Part shown: in pieces, positions 43,726 through 51,619 of the stretch
Position numbering within the stretch: position 1 is the first letter of the stretch
How the letters are laid out: each line of letters begins with the position of its first letter
Assembly: GCA_030447415.1 (NCBI GenBank)
Contig: JAUJOZ010000002.1
Span: 62,001-126,000, forward strand
Length of the DNA: 64,000 bases
Source of the DNA: Thermomicrobiales bacterium
Lineage (GTDB): Bacteria > Chloroflexota > Chloroflexia > Thermomicrobiales > UBA6265
Reading direction: 5' to 3'
Notes under the pieces: model-generated
The model's input: the letters and a program-made list of their open reading frames with translations, nothing else
Told to the model about the DNA's origin: nothing
Database searches by the model: none
Program-made: the position numbers and the translations under genes

Positions 43726-44088
43726 TTAGCCGCAGCCGCAGCCGTGGGACGTGGCGGCGTTGCCGCCGGTGTCGAAGGAGTGGCCGCAGGCACATGAGGC
43801 CACCGCGTTCGGGTTGTGGACCGTGAAGCCACCGCCCATCAGCGAGTTGACGTAGTCGACCTCGGCCCCGGCCAGGTACATCGCGCTGAAGTTGTCGACC
43901 AGCAGGCGGACGCCGTCGGTCTCGATGACCTCGTCCCCTTCTTCGGCCGACTCCTCGATCGTCATCCCGTATTGCAAGCCCGAGCAGCCACCCGGGGCGA
44001 CGAAGACGCGCAGCCCGGCATCGGGAGTGCCCTGTTCCGAAAGGAAGCCCTTGAGCTGAGTCACCGCTTCCGAAGTGATCGTGATCAT
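43726..44088 (-). CDS. ErpA/IscA/HesB-type iron-sulfur carrier
   Basis: A 120-residue A-type carrier that receives and delivers Fe-S clusters. The start MITITSEAVTQLKGFL is ATG 44088, eight bases after GGAGGA; ATG 44094 is an alternative. Ligand cysteines are in APGGCSGLQYGM and the C-terminal CACG. Other family marks are GVRLLVDNFSAMYLAGAEVD and NPNAVASC. Beyond the normal end there is an added tail that finishes HGCGCG, giving two extra cysteines. Fe-S enzymes nearby (Fdh, AOR) are likely clients. Promoter at 44171. Confidence 0.93.
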   Translation of the reverse strand: MITITSEAVTQLKGFLSEQGTPDAGLRVFVAPGGCSGLQYGMTIEESAEEGDEVIETDGVRLLVDNFSAMYLAGAEVDYVNSLMGGGFTVHNPNAVASCACGHSFDTGGNAATSHGCGCG

Positions 44089-44170
44089 CGTCATGGTCCT
44101 CCGTGAACCCGCCATCGCCGGATTCCCCGGGCGCGTCGTGCCGCCCGTCCCGGCGCTCTTTCCTTTCCTA

Positions 44171-44198
44171 ATGATAGTGACGGGCGCGGGGGTGTCAA
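44171..44198 (-). promoter_or_regulatory. Strong sigma-70 promoter of the ErpA-like gene
   Basis: On the minus strand TTGACA (44198-44193), 16-base spacer, TATCAT (44176-44171): six and five of six matches, about 80 bases before the ATG. This is the best promoter I see in the window. Confidence 0.72.
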
Positions 44199-44250
44199 GC
44201 GGCTCGCGTGGCGCGTGTGCCGGTCACCAGACGGGCGATCGAGCCGCACG

Positions 44251-44285
44251 CGGCAGGGCCGGCCACATTGTGGCCGGCCCTGCCG
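44251..44285 (-). terminator. 35-base palindrome after the VWA gene
   Basis: A 17-base arm beginning CGGCAGGGCCGG is followed by one base and its exact reverse complement. It lies about 60 bases beyond the VWA gene stop, between it and the ErpA promoter. Confidence 0.75.
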
Positions 44286-44347
44286 CCTTGTCGGCGCCGC
44301 GTGGGCCGGGGAGACCTTTGCCGCCTCCACCGGATGCGATCCCGCGG

Positions 44348-46141
44348 CTAGATCGTCGAGTCGTAGAGCGCGCCGCCGTCGACCGGGACGCTTTGGCCGC
44401 CCTGGTCGTGCGGCACGCCGACGATCACCTCGCCGCTGCAACTGAGCGGGTTGTTGAGGTCGTCGTCAGTCGCGACATAGAAGATGTGGTAGACGCGACC
44501 GTCACCCGGCACCTGCTTGGTCCCGGCGCGCTCGGCCCGGACCTGGGCGGTGGAGGTGCCGACGCCCGCGCCGTCCGGCGTGGCGCTGCCGTCGCCGAGG
44601 GTATCAGTCGGTTCGTCCTGGGCGATCGCGGTGATGGTGATCGTCACCACGTCGCCATCCGGGTCGGTGACACCGAGCACCTGGACCGAGACGAACTTGT
44701 GGTTCGGTGGCCAGATGGCGGCGATGCTCGGCCCGGCGGCGGAGCAGTCTGGCGCCTGGTTGATGACCTCGACCGTGACCGTGGCCACGTTGCTGTCATC
44801 AGTGCCGTCATTCGCCGTGTAGGTGAACGAATCGAACCCGGAGAAGCCGACGCTCGGCGTGTAGGTCACGGTCCCGTCGCCGTTGTCCACGACCGTCCCG
44901 TTCGTGGCCAGTGCCAGGTTAGTGATCGTGAGGGCGTCGCCGTCTGCGTCCGAGTCGTTGCCGAGCAGGTCGACGACGACCGGCACGTTCTTCAGCGTCT
45001 GCCCGAAGTCGTCGAGCGCCACCGGCGGCTTGTTGGGCACAGTGACCGTGAGCGTCTGCTCGTACGCGGAATCCAGCAGCGCCCCGTCCACCAGGAACTG
45101 GACCGTGCAGGTGTACTCGCCCGTCGGCGTACCCGAGGCGACGCTGACCGTCTCGTCGAACGAGGCCGTGGCGCCGGGCGACACCGTCGCGCTTGTTGGC
45201 GCGAACGCCACGGAGATGCCGCCGGGACAGGACGCCGACGGGGCCACCGTCACGGGCAGCGCTTCGAGTCCGTCGATGATCGCCTGCGCGAGATCGCCGG
45301 GCGCGACGCCGAACTGGTGCGAGCCGCCCGTCGTCGCCGCGATGCGGGACGCCTGGCCGGAGCTTCCGCCGGGAGCACCGCAGGCGGCCACGTAATCGTT
45401 CCCGGCCGCGGGATTGCCGTCGAGTGCGTTCGGGTCGGCGCCGGTGGTCGTGCTGATCGCCAGCACCTTGATCCCAGCGGCTGACAACCCGGCGGTCACC
45501 GAGCCTTCGGTGATGTCGCCCCCGAGGCCCGAGAGGGACGAACAGACGGGATCGTGGGCCGGCGCGTCGCCGAACCAGATGAGCACTTTCACCGCGTCGG
45601 TCCGGAAGCCGGCCGCACCGTTGGCGATCTGGTCAAGCGCGAAGAACTGCCCCTCGGGCGTGTCCCGTCCGCCGCCGGCGAACCAGCCGTTGATGCATCC
45701 GGTCACCGCGGCGGAGTTGCTGGTGATACCCGAGCACAGCCGGAAGGGAGGGACGGTGTCGGGGAAGTCCTTGTAGTCCCCGGCGCCGTAGCGGCTGTCG
45801 CTCGAGTTGGCGTCGATGGCACTGAGGATCGCGGCGGCATTGGCCTTCACGTCATTGATGGCCGGTCCCATGCTGCCCGTCGTGTCGGCCAGGAAAAAGA
45901 CGTCCAGCTTGGGCAGCACCCCGTCGGACGACGTCTCGACGGTCTTGGCAATGGTGGTGCTCTCGCCTTGGGCGAGGGTCACATTCACCGTCTGGGGATG
46001 AACCCCCTCTTGGGCCAAGGCAGTGCCGGCGAGCGCCAACGCCGCCAAGGTGAGTACGAGCGCCAGGGCGAGAACGCCGAAGCGCGGTCGCGGAAACCGG
46101 ATCGAGGCGGCGCGTGACGCCGCGGGGTGTGACGAATGCAT
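44348..46141 (-). CDS. Secreted VWA-domain protein with Ig/cadherin-like domains
   Basis: A 597-residue exported protein. ATG 46141 is preceded by GAGGGA; the signal peptide ends GTALAQ. Residues about 55-265 form a von Willebrand A domain with the metal site FFLADTTGSMG (DxTGS) and VLIWFGDAPAHD. An Ig-like domain follows (SVSPGATASFDETVSV), then a cadherin/tandem-95 type repeat (NKPPVALDDFGQTLKN, LLGNDSDADGDALTITNLA, FSGFDSFTYTANDGT), and a last domain with IWPPNHKFVSVQVLGVTDPD. It has no sortase motif or membrane anchor at the end, so it is probably released or held in the cell surface. A binding or adhesion role is inference. Intact. Confidence 0.85.
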   Translation of the reverse strand: MHSSHPAASRAASIRFPRPRFGVLALALVLTLAALALAGTALAQEGVHPQTVNVTLAQGESTTIAKTVETSSDGVLPKLDVFFLADTTGSMGPAINDVKANAAAILSAIDANSSDSRYGAGDYKDFPDTVPPFRLCSGITSNSAAVTGCINGWFAGGGRDTPEGQFFALDQIANGAAGFRTDAVKVLIWFGDAPAHDPVCSSLSGLGGDITEGSVTAGLSAAGIKVLAISTTTGADPNALDGNPAAGNDYVAACGAPGGSSGQASRIAATTGGSHQFGVAPGDLAQAIIDGLEALPVTVAPSASCPGGISVAFAPTSATVSPGATASFDETVSVASGTPTGEYTCTVQFLVDGALLDSAYEQTLTVTVPNKPPVALDDFGQTLKNVPVVVDLLGNDSDADGDALTITNLALATNGTVVDNGDGTVTYTPSVGFSGFDSFTYTANDGTDDSNVATVTVEVINQAPDCSAAGPSIAAIWPPNHKFVSVQVLGVTDPDGDVVTITITAIAQDEPTDTLGDGSATPDGAGVGTSTAQVRAERAGTKQVPGDGRVYHIFYVATDDDLNNPLSCSGEVIVGVPHDQGGQSVPVDGGALYDSTI

Positions 46142-46736
46142 GGAAGGCTCCCTCTGCTCGACAAAGCTTGTCGTCGGGAGCCCGGAAGGAGGGTAGCCAA
46201 GTGAGGTCGCGCCTGGCGCACGTCGTGCGACAATGCCGCGAACCGCTGGGCGGCCCATCCGGGCTCGTCCGGTTGGATGGAGGCGGGTGGGGCATCATCG
46301 GTCGCACGTGGCCCCGCTCGCCTCGTTCTGCCTGGGATGCTCTCCGCCCGCGGCGGACCATGACAGCGGTTTTCCATCGTCATTCCCATCGCATCTCCTG
46401 AACGCCCTGTGGCGGCGCTTTCATCCACCGCGATACGATGGTGCGCTCATAATTCTTACTCCGCATCGTAACGACGACGGATTCGATTAGGCCGGCAGGA
46501 GAAACGGCTACGTAACGCTACGTAGTCAGTGGGAGAACATTGGAGCATCCGGGCGGGCAAGCCAGGCAGGCGCCGAGGGACAGGGACCGCCTGACGCCGT
46601 GCGCTGGTGCACCGCCGCGAATGGGCGATCGCCCGCCGCGCTCTCCGGGCTGTGGCACAGAACCGACTGGGGACTTTTGGGCAGCCGGGGGTGTGGTACC
46701 GCTGGCTTCCGACTTGTGTGGGGGGAGGCCCTGTCG
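46142..46736. other. Intergenic region upstream of the VWA gene
   Basis: About 595 bases with no gene. It includes an AT-richer patch at 46440-46490 and the CTACGT repeat at 46508; no clear promoter could be assigned. Confidence 0.45.
46508..46525. repeat. CTACGT inverted/direct repeat
   Basis: CTACGT and ACGTAG face each other across six bases; the longer unit CTACGTA is also directly repeated with a 10-base period. The size and symmetry suit an operator, but no adjacent regulator is known. Confidence 0.35.
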
Positions 46737-47437
46737 TCAGCCGCCCGGGTAGAGGCGCCGCACGCCGCCGTCAGCGACCAGCGTGGGGTCCGGTCCGCTG
46801 AAGCGGATGCGGCCCGGCTCTCGCACGTAGCCGCGATTGCTGACCGCAAGCCACTGCACGCCGTATTGCGCGGCGACCAAGTGCGTCATGTGGGTGCGCT
46901 TGAGTTCCGGAGGCTCCTAAAGACCAGCTCAACGAACATCAAGGGCCAATGTCAACGAGGGCTCGTTCATCAGACCGACCTTCAGTTCCGCCATCGGCGG
47001 CCGGTCCGTCGCCAGCATCTACTGTTCGCTGTCGCTCATCGTCCCGACCGCCTGCCGCCACCGCTGGGCCAAATGCGGAACGATGGCGAAGATCTGCTCC
47101 ATCGTCCGCCGCGTCCGTGCCGTGTCGGCCACCGTGTAGGCGTCCATCTCCAGGTTCTCGACGACCGTCATGTTTTGAAGACGATCCTGCCCTGCGGCGC
47201 GTAGCCGATGCCGTGTCGGACCACGAGGTCGGTCCGCAGCCCGCCGATGCCCTGGTCCCCGAACAGGATCTCACCGCGCGAGGGACGGAGGATGCCCAGC
47301 ACGGCCTTGAGCACCGTCGACTTGCCTGCGCCGTTCGCACCGATCACGCTGACGATCTCGCCCGGATAAACGTCGAGCGAAACGCCATGCGGGATTTGGA
47401 TCTTGCCGTAACTGGCGTCAATATCGCATACCTTTTA
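46737..47437 (-). pseudogene. livF: Decayed livF (branched-chain amino acid ABC transporter ATPase)
   Basis: The N-terminal half is good: [19 protein letters not shown], Walker [30 protein letters not shown]. Then a frameshift (near 47172) leads to [20 protein letters not shown]. The ABC signature, normally LSGGEQQMLA, reads MSDSEQ-TAG-MLA, and Walker B, normally LxLDEPSLGL, reads VGLMNEPSLTL, so the catalytic Asp is Asn. After another stop and shift the end is still recognisable as RGYVREPGRIRFSGPDP and VRRLYPGG. Nonsense plus active-site substitutions indicate genuine decay rather than sequencing error. Confidence 0.82.
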
Positions 47438-47525
47438 GGACGGGCTCGGCGCGGGTGGCGGGCGCGGCCGCCCGCGAGAACGGGGCCTCGCCGTTCGGGG
47501 TGGGGGGAGCCGCTAAGGATCCCGC

Positions 47526-47930
47526 TCAGTGGCCAAAGTAGGCCGCCATCACACGCTCGTCCACCCCGACCTCCGCCGGCACGCCGTAGGCGATCACCTC
47601 GCCGTGGTCAAGGACGATCAGCTCCTCCCAGATCTCCGATCGCCATCTCGTGGTCGGTGAGCAGGATCGTTTGGTCGGCCGCCAGCCGCTCCTCCATCGG
47701 GGCCAGAAGGGGTTGTTCGAGCGTCGGGTTGACGCCGGCGAACGGCTCGTCGAGCATCGACAGCGCCGGGTCGTTCATCATCAGCCGCGCGAACTCGACC
47801 ACCTTTTGCTGGCCGTAGGAGAGGGTATCGCCGTACTCGTCCCGGACGGGGCCTCGTCCGATCGGACTCGAGTCGTTCGTTGGCGCGCTGGCACGCGGCT
47901 GTTCAATCGCCCTGCGCGACGACAACCGGG
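47526..47930 (-). pseudogene. livG: Truncated livG (branched-chain amino acid ABC transporter ATPase), C-terminal half
   Basis: Only the second half of the ATPase remains: LSYGQQKVVEFARLMMNDPA (ABC signature region), SMLDEPFAGVNPTLEQPLL (Walker B) and LLTDHEMAIGDLG. The frame then shifts near 47645 and ends ELIVLDHGEVIAYG and VMAAYFGH at 47526. The Walker A half (about 130 residues) is missing, and the sequence runs straight into the remains of livK. The permease genes livH and livM, normally between, are gone. Confidence 0.8.
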
Positions 47931-47969
47931 TGCTGAAGCGACGTCAGTGGCCGTCGATCACTTAGGCCA

Positions 47970-48435
47970 CGCGGCTCGTCACCAAGGTGGATTTGAGATC
48001 CGCACCAAGTCGACGCCGGTCTTAGGTGATGACCTTCTCGTAGAGGCACGTACCGGTCTGGGGATCGACCTACTCCTCCTTGACGATCGTCTGCACCGAT
48101 CGCCCGAGGAGAGCACCGTTAACGTTCTATTGCGCCTCCCGGAGCTGGTACGCCTCGATCTGGTAGAGACCCATGCGTCCGTTCGAGCCGGTCCTCGAGA
48201 CGGCCGCCCCGATCTTGATCGGCTCACCCAACGACGCCGGGGCGGCCGGCGCGACGCTCCGTATCTCGACTCGGGGGACTCGACCCTGCGCGGCCAAGAC
48301 CGCGCCGACGAGCGGCGCGCTCAGCCCCAGCGCCCCCGCCCGGTGTAACACCGCCCGCCGCGAGACCTGTCCCGCCAGGGCCTCCGCCATCAAGCGGGCG
48401 ACGCTGTCGCTTTCCCTCTGCTCGGGTTGTCGCAT
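47970..48435 (-). pseudogene. livK: Truncated livK (branched-chain amino acid-binding protein), N-terminal part
   Basis: ATG 48435 follows GGAGGGGGAGAG. A Tat-like start (SRRAVLHRAGALGLSAPLV) leads to GEPIKIGAAVSRTGSNGRMG and QIEAYQLREAQ. TAG follows at 48127, then NVNGALLGRSVQTIVKEE, TAG, VDPQTGTCLYEKVIT, TAA and a frameshift. Family-5 periplasmic binding proteins continue for about 400 residues; here only about 140 codons of homology remain. Three nonsense codons in one frame and the joined livG fragment show a deletion followed by decay. Confidence 0.82.
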
Positions 48436-49500
48436 GGTCTCTCCCCCTCCGTTCACTTGCTCGGTCCGCCCCCTGGTCACCACCCGCCGCGGAAGATCCG
48501 GCCGCCAGCGAGCCTGCGCGGCGATGGCACATCCGGGCGTCCCACCGCGTCCGCGGGTCCCGCAGTTATCGAACCGCACCCTGGATTCGTACGGTCGCGA
48601 ATGCGAGCAACAATCGTGCCATGGAGTCACCAACCCGTCTGGGTGACAAGTGACGCGATCTCTATTCTCGAGCACGCTGGGCCCGCTCGGCTCGTCTGTT
48701 GTGGGAAGCGGCGGTTCCGAAGGGAGTGCGGCGTCGAAACGCATTCCGGAGGAGAACAGTCGATCGCCGTGTTGGACTAGGTCCCAAGCGGCCCGGACTT
48801 GCTGACCGCCGGCTACGTCGCCGCGGATTTCCGACCGACGCGCGCACGACGGAGGTGTGACTGGCGTGGTCCAGTGTGGCGGGAGTCGCTTCACCGGGCG
48901 GGAAGGAGCCGACACCGCCCCGTGGGTCTGAGCCGCAGCGACGATGAGTGGAGTGACTGAGTACTCCACCACGACGCCGAAATACTCCCCGGAACGCTTC
49001 CCAGGTCTAGGAAAGGGACCGTTAGACGCTCTTCGACCTGACGGAGGCCGATGACCCGGCGGCTGAGCGACGGATGCAGTGCCTCAAGGCGGGCGTGGAC
49101 GCCAAGATTGCAGCCCTTGCCGGGTCGCTTGTCGCTACGCGCGCGGGACGGGCGCTGCTCGCCACGCTCAGCCCGAGTAGCATCACCGTCGACTGTTGTG
49201 CTTTACGTAACTCCAAATCGGCGACTGAACCCCACGCCGCTATCGCAGATCCGACCCGGGTCTGATTACCGACCGTTGGCGTCGGAGGAAGGTTCCCACT
49301 CCACGCCGGGATGGAAGAGAGCGGACACGCGTGCGACCGGAATGGATGCGGTGGACCGATGGTCTGATAGACTATCGAAAGGGAAGTAATATGCCTCCGG
49401 CGGGCGATGAACGCCAAGGCGCGGTCGATCGCTCACGTGTGTGGCTCGGCGCGGGGTGGTGCGACGGTGTTGGAGCTGCCGGGCGAGAGGAGGAGACACC
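48436..49500. other. Gene-poor kilobase after the liv remnant
   Basis: About 1,060 bases without a recognisable intact gene. Frames on both strands translate to low-quality sequence. The only coding-like part is 49026-49262 on the plus strand. Confidence 0.5.
49026..49262 (+). pseudogene. Possible gene relic
   Basis: After a TAG the frame reads TLFDLTEADDPAAERRM, then LKAGVDAKIAALAGSLVATR and AGRALLATLSPSS before it degenerates to a TGA. The Ala-rich amphipathic composition looks coding, but I recognise no family and there is no start. It could be a fragment left by the deletion that removed the liv genes. Confidence 0.25.
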
Positions 49501-50061
49501 ATGGCCGACGAGCAGACCGCCCGCGAGCGCATTGCGTTCCTGCGCGGCCTCCGCGCCGTCCGGGAGTTTCGGCCCAACCCGGTGCCTCAAAAGGTGATTG
49601 ACGATGTACTGGAGGTCGCCCGCTGGACGGGTAGCGCGGTGAACCGCCAGCCATGGGAGTTTGTCGTCATCCGCGACCGGGACACCCTCCGAGCGCTCGC
49701 GGCGGCTGACGGCTTTGTCGGGCACATGGCCGATGCTCCCCTCGGCATCATCCTAGTGATGGCCGGCGATCACGCCGCTCAGGAAAGCTTCGACGAGGGC
49801 CGGCTAAGTGAGCGGATCATGCTCGCCGCCGCCGCCCACGGGGTGGGCGCCGGCATTGGCTGGTTCAAGCCCGCCGGCGCCGAGACGGTCAAGAGCATCC
49901 TCGGCATCCCGAGGCACCGAACGGTCCGCACCGCCATTGCCCTTGGCTACGCAGACGAGGGGGCGCGCGGCGCACGCCCAAAGCGGGGACAGGCACGCAA
50001 GCCGCTGGCCGAACTGGTCCACGCCGAACGATACGCGTCGGCCGACCTGCCCGTTGCCTAG
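49501..50061 (+). CDS. Nitroreductase family protein
   Basis: A 186-residue FMN-dependent reductase-like protein. ATG 49501 follows GAGAGGAGGAG. The FMN-binding N-terminus is seen in LRGLRAVREFRPNPVPQ and ARWTGSAVNRQPWEFVVI; the second block is LSERIMLAAAAHGVGAGIGW, followed by TAIALGYADEG and RKPLAELVHAERY. The typical active dimer shares two FMN. Substrates range from quinones to nitro compounds and cannot be told. The MFS transporter starts 136 bases later. Confidence 0.88.
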   Translation: MADEQTARERIAFLRGLRAVREFRPNPVPQKVIDDVLEVARWTGSAVNRQPWEFVVIRDRDTLRALAAADGFVGHMADAPLGIILVMAGDHAAQESFDEGRLSERIMLAAAAHGVGAGIGWFKPAGAETVKSILGIPRHRTVRTAIALGYADEGARGARPKRGQARKPLAELVHAERYASADLPVA

Positions 50062-50197
50062 ATTCGCCACTGATCGGGACGATGACCGGCACACGGTCTT
50101 CGTCGGGCCGTAGCAACGGAGGGGCTCGGGTCCCTCGCGGGCTGGGAGACCTGTCCGCCCCTAACGTCCCGTCGAATCCTCGACCGCGGAGGCCTCT

Positions 50198-51484
50198 GTG
50201 CAGCGAGTCCTGAGCCAGCGCCTGTACTACGGCTGGGTTGTTGTTGTGGCCGTCACGGCGGTGACCCTGCTGGTGTCGGGCGGCGTCCGCTCGGCGCTCG
50301 GGGTGCTGATCCACCCGCTGGAAGACGACCTCGGCTGGAGCCGGACCGCTATTTCGTTTGGGGTGTCGATCGGCCTGCTCCTGTTCGGTGCCGCGGCGCC
50401 GCTCGCGGGGTGGCTCACCGACCGTTTCGGTCCTCGCCGTCTCATGCTCGCCGGCCTCGTCCTGATCGCGGTCAGCACCAGCGCCGGCGCCGTCATGACG
50501 TCCCTTTGGCAGTTCACCCTCTTCTGGGGCGTGCTCGGCGGGATCGGGACCGGCGTCGCCGGCGCCGTCCTCGGCGCGACCGTCGCGAACCGCTGGTTCG
50601 TGGAGCGCCGTGGCGTGGTCCTAGGCGTGTTCGGCGCCGCCACGTCGGCGGGGCAACTCGTCTTTGTCCCCGTCCTGATGTGGCTGGTTGGCGCCGTGGG
50701 TTGGCGGGTCGCCACCGTCGGCCTGACCGCTTGCGCCGCTGCCCTCGTTGCCCCCGTCCTGCTGCTCATGCGGGATGCACCGGCCGATGTCGGTCTCCGC
50801 GCCTACGGCGACGTGCCGGCGTCCAGGTCGCCGGTATCACGGGCGGCGCCTGGACGGGAACCGGACGCCGGCGGTTGGGTGATGAAGCGCGCCGTTCGCA
50901 CGCCCGAGTTCTGGCTGCTCGCCGGCAGCTTCGGGGTGTGCGGGGCCACGTCGAACGGCCTGGTCGGCACCCATTTCATCCCGCACTCGCTCGATCACGG
51001 CATCGGGGAGGCGACCGCGGCCGGCGCTCTGGCGGTGATGGGGGCGTTCAACTTTGTCGGCACGCTCGCCTCCGGCTGGCTCACCGATCGCTACGACCCG
51101 CGAAAGCTGCTCGGCGTGTACTACTCGTTTCGCGGTCTCTCACTGTTCGTCCTGCCCTTCGTCACCGACTTTTCCGGGCTGGCCGTCTTCGCCGTCGTCT
51201 TCGGGCTCGACTACATCGCCACCGTGCCCCCGACTGCTGCGCTCACGGCGGACATCTTCGGCCGCCGCCACGTCGGCGCCGTCTACGGGTGGGTCTTCTT
51301 CAGTCACCAGCTCGGTGCGGCGCTCGCGGCCTACCTCGGTGGCGTGTCCCGCGATGTCCTCGGCGATTACACGACGACGTTTTTCGCCGCGGGCGTCCTC
51401 GCGGTTCTCGGCGGCGCGATGGCCCTCCGCATCGACCGTGGACCGCGCCCGCGGTCGCCGGAGCCCGTGCCGACGGGCGCATGA
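50198..51484 (+). CDS. MFS transporter (MCT/OFA-like)
   Basis: A 428-residue protein with 12 predicted helices. The start VQRVLSQRLYYGWVVVVAV is GTG 50198. The loop 2-3 signature is GWLTDRFGPRRLM, with a repeat in the second half, GWLTDRYDPRKLL. This pattern and YYGWVVV at the start resemble oxalate/formate antiporter and monocarboxylate transporter families. The substrate is not evident. It lies 136 bases after the nitroreductase and directly ahead of the LuxR/STAND regulators, which might control it. Intact. Confidence 0.88.
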   Translation: MQRVLSQRLYYGWVVVVAVTAVTLLVSGGVRSALGVLIHPLEDDLGWSRTAISFGVSIGLLLFGAAAPLAGWLTDRFGPRRLMLAGLVLIAVSTSAGAVMTSLWQFTLFWGVLGGIGTGVAGAVLGATVANRWFVERRGVVLGVFGAATSAGQLVFVPVLMWLVGAVGWRVATVGLTACAAALVAPVLLLMRDAPADVGLRAYGDVPASRSPVSRAAPGREPDAGGWVMKRAVRTPEFWLLAGSFGVCGATSNGLVGTHFIPHSLDHGIGEATAAGALAVMGAFNFVGTLASGWLTDRYDPRKLLGVYYSFRGLSLFVLPFVTDFSGLAVFAVVFGLDYIATVPPTAALTADIFGRRHVGAVYGWVFFSHQLGAALAAYLGGVSRDVLGDYTTTFFAAGVLAVLGGAMALRIDRGPRPRSPEPVPTGA

Positions 51485-51619
51485 CCAAGCCGCGGTCTCG
51501 GACGGTTCGAACCTTGACCCTCCGCGCCCTGTTGACGCGCCCACCATCCAGCCTCATCATAGGCACGATGCGCTGCGTGCCCGCGCCCGCGCCCGCATCA
51601 GCCAAGGACTCCACGCGCC

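Noticed and set aside
46599..47204. Plus-strand open frame over the livF region
   Set aside because: It is the shadow of the minus-strand livF pseudogene, whose motifs are clear.
15780..48127. Reassignment of UAG as glutamine
   Set aside because: TAG replaces Gln in the ScyD-like gene and in livF, but livK also has TAA and TAG at non-Gln sites and the liv genes are broken in other ways. Intact genes show no internal TAG.
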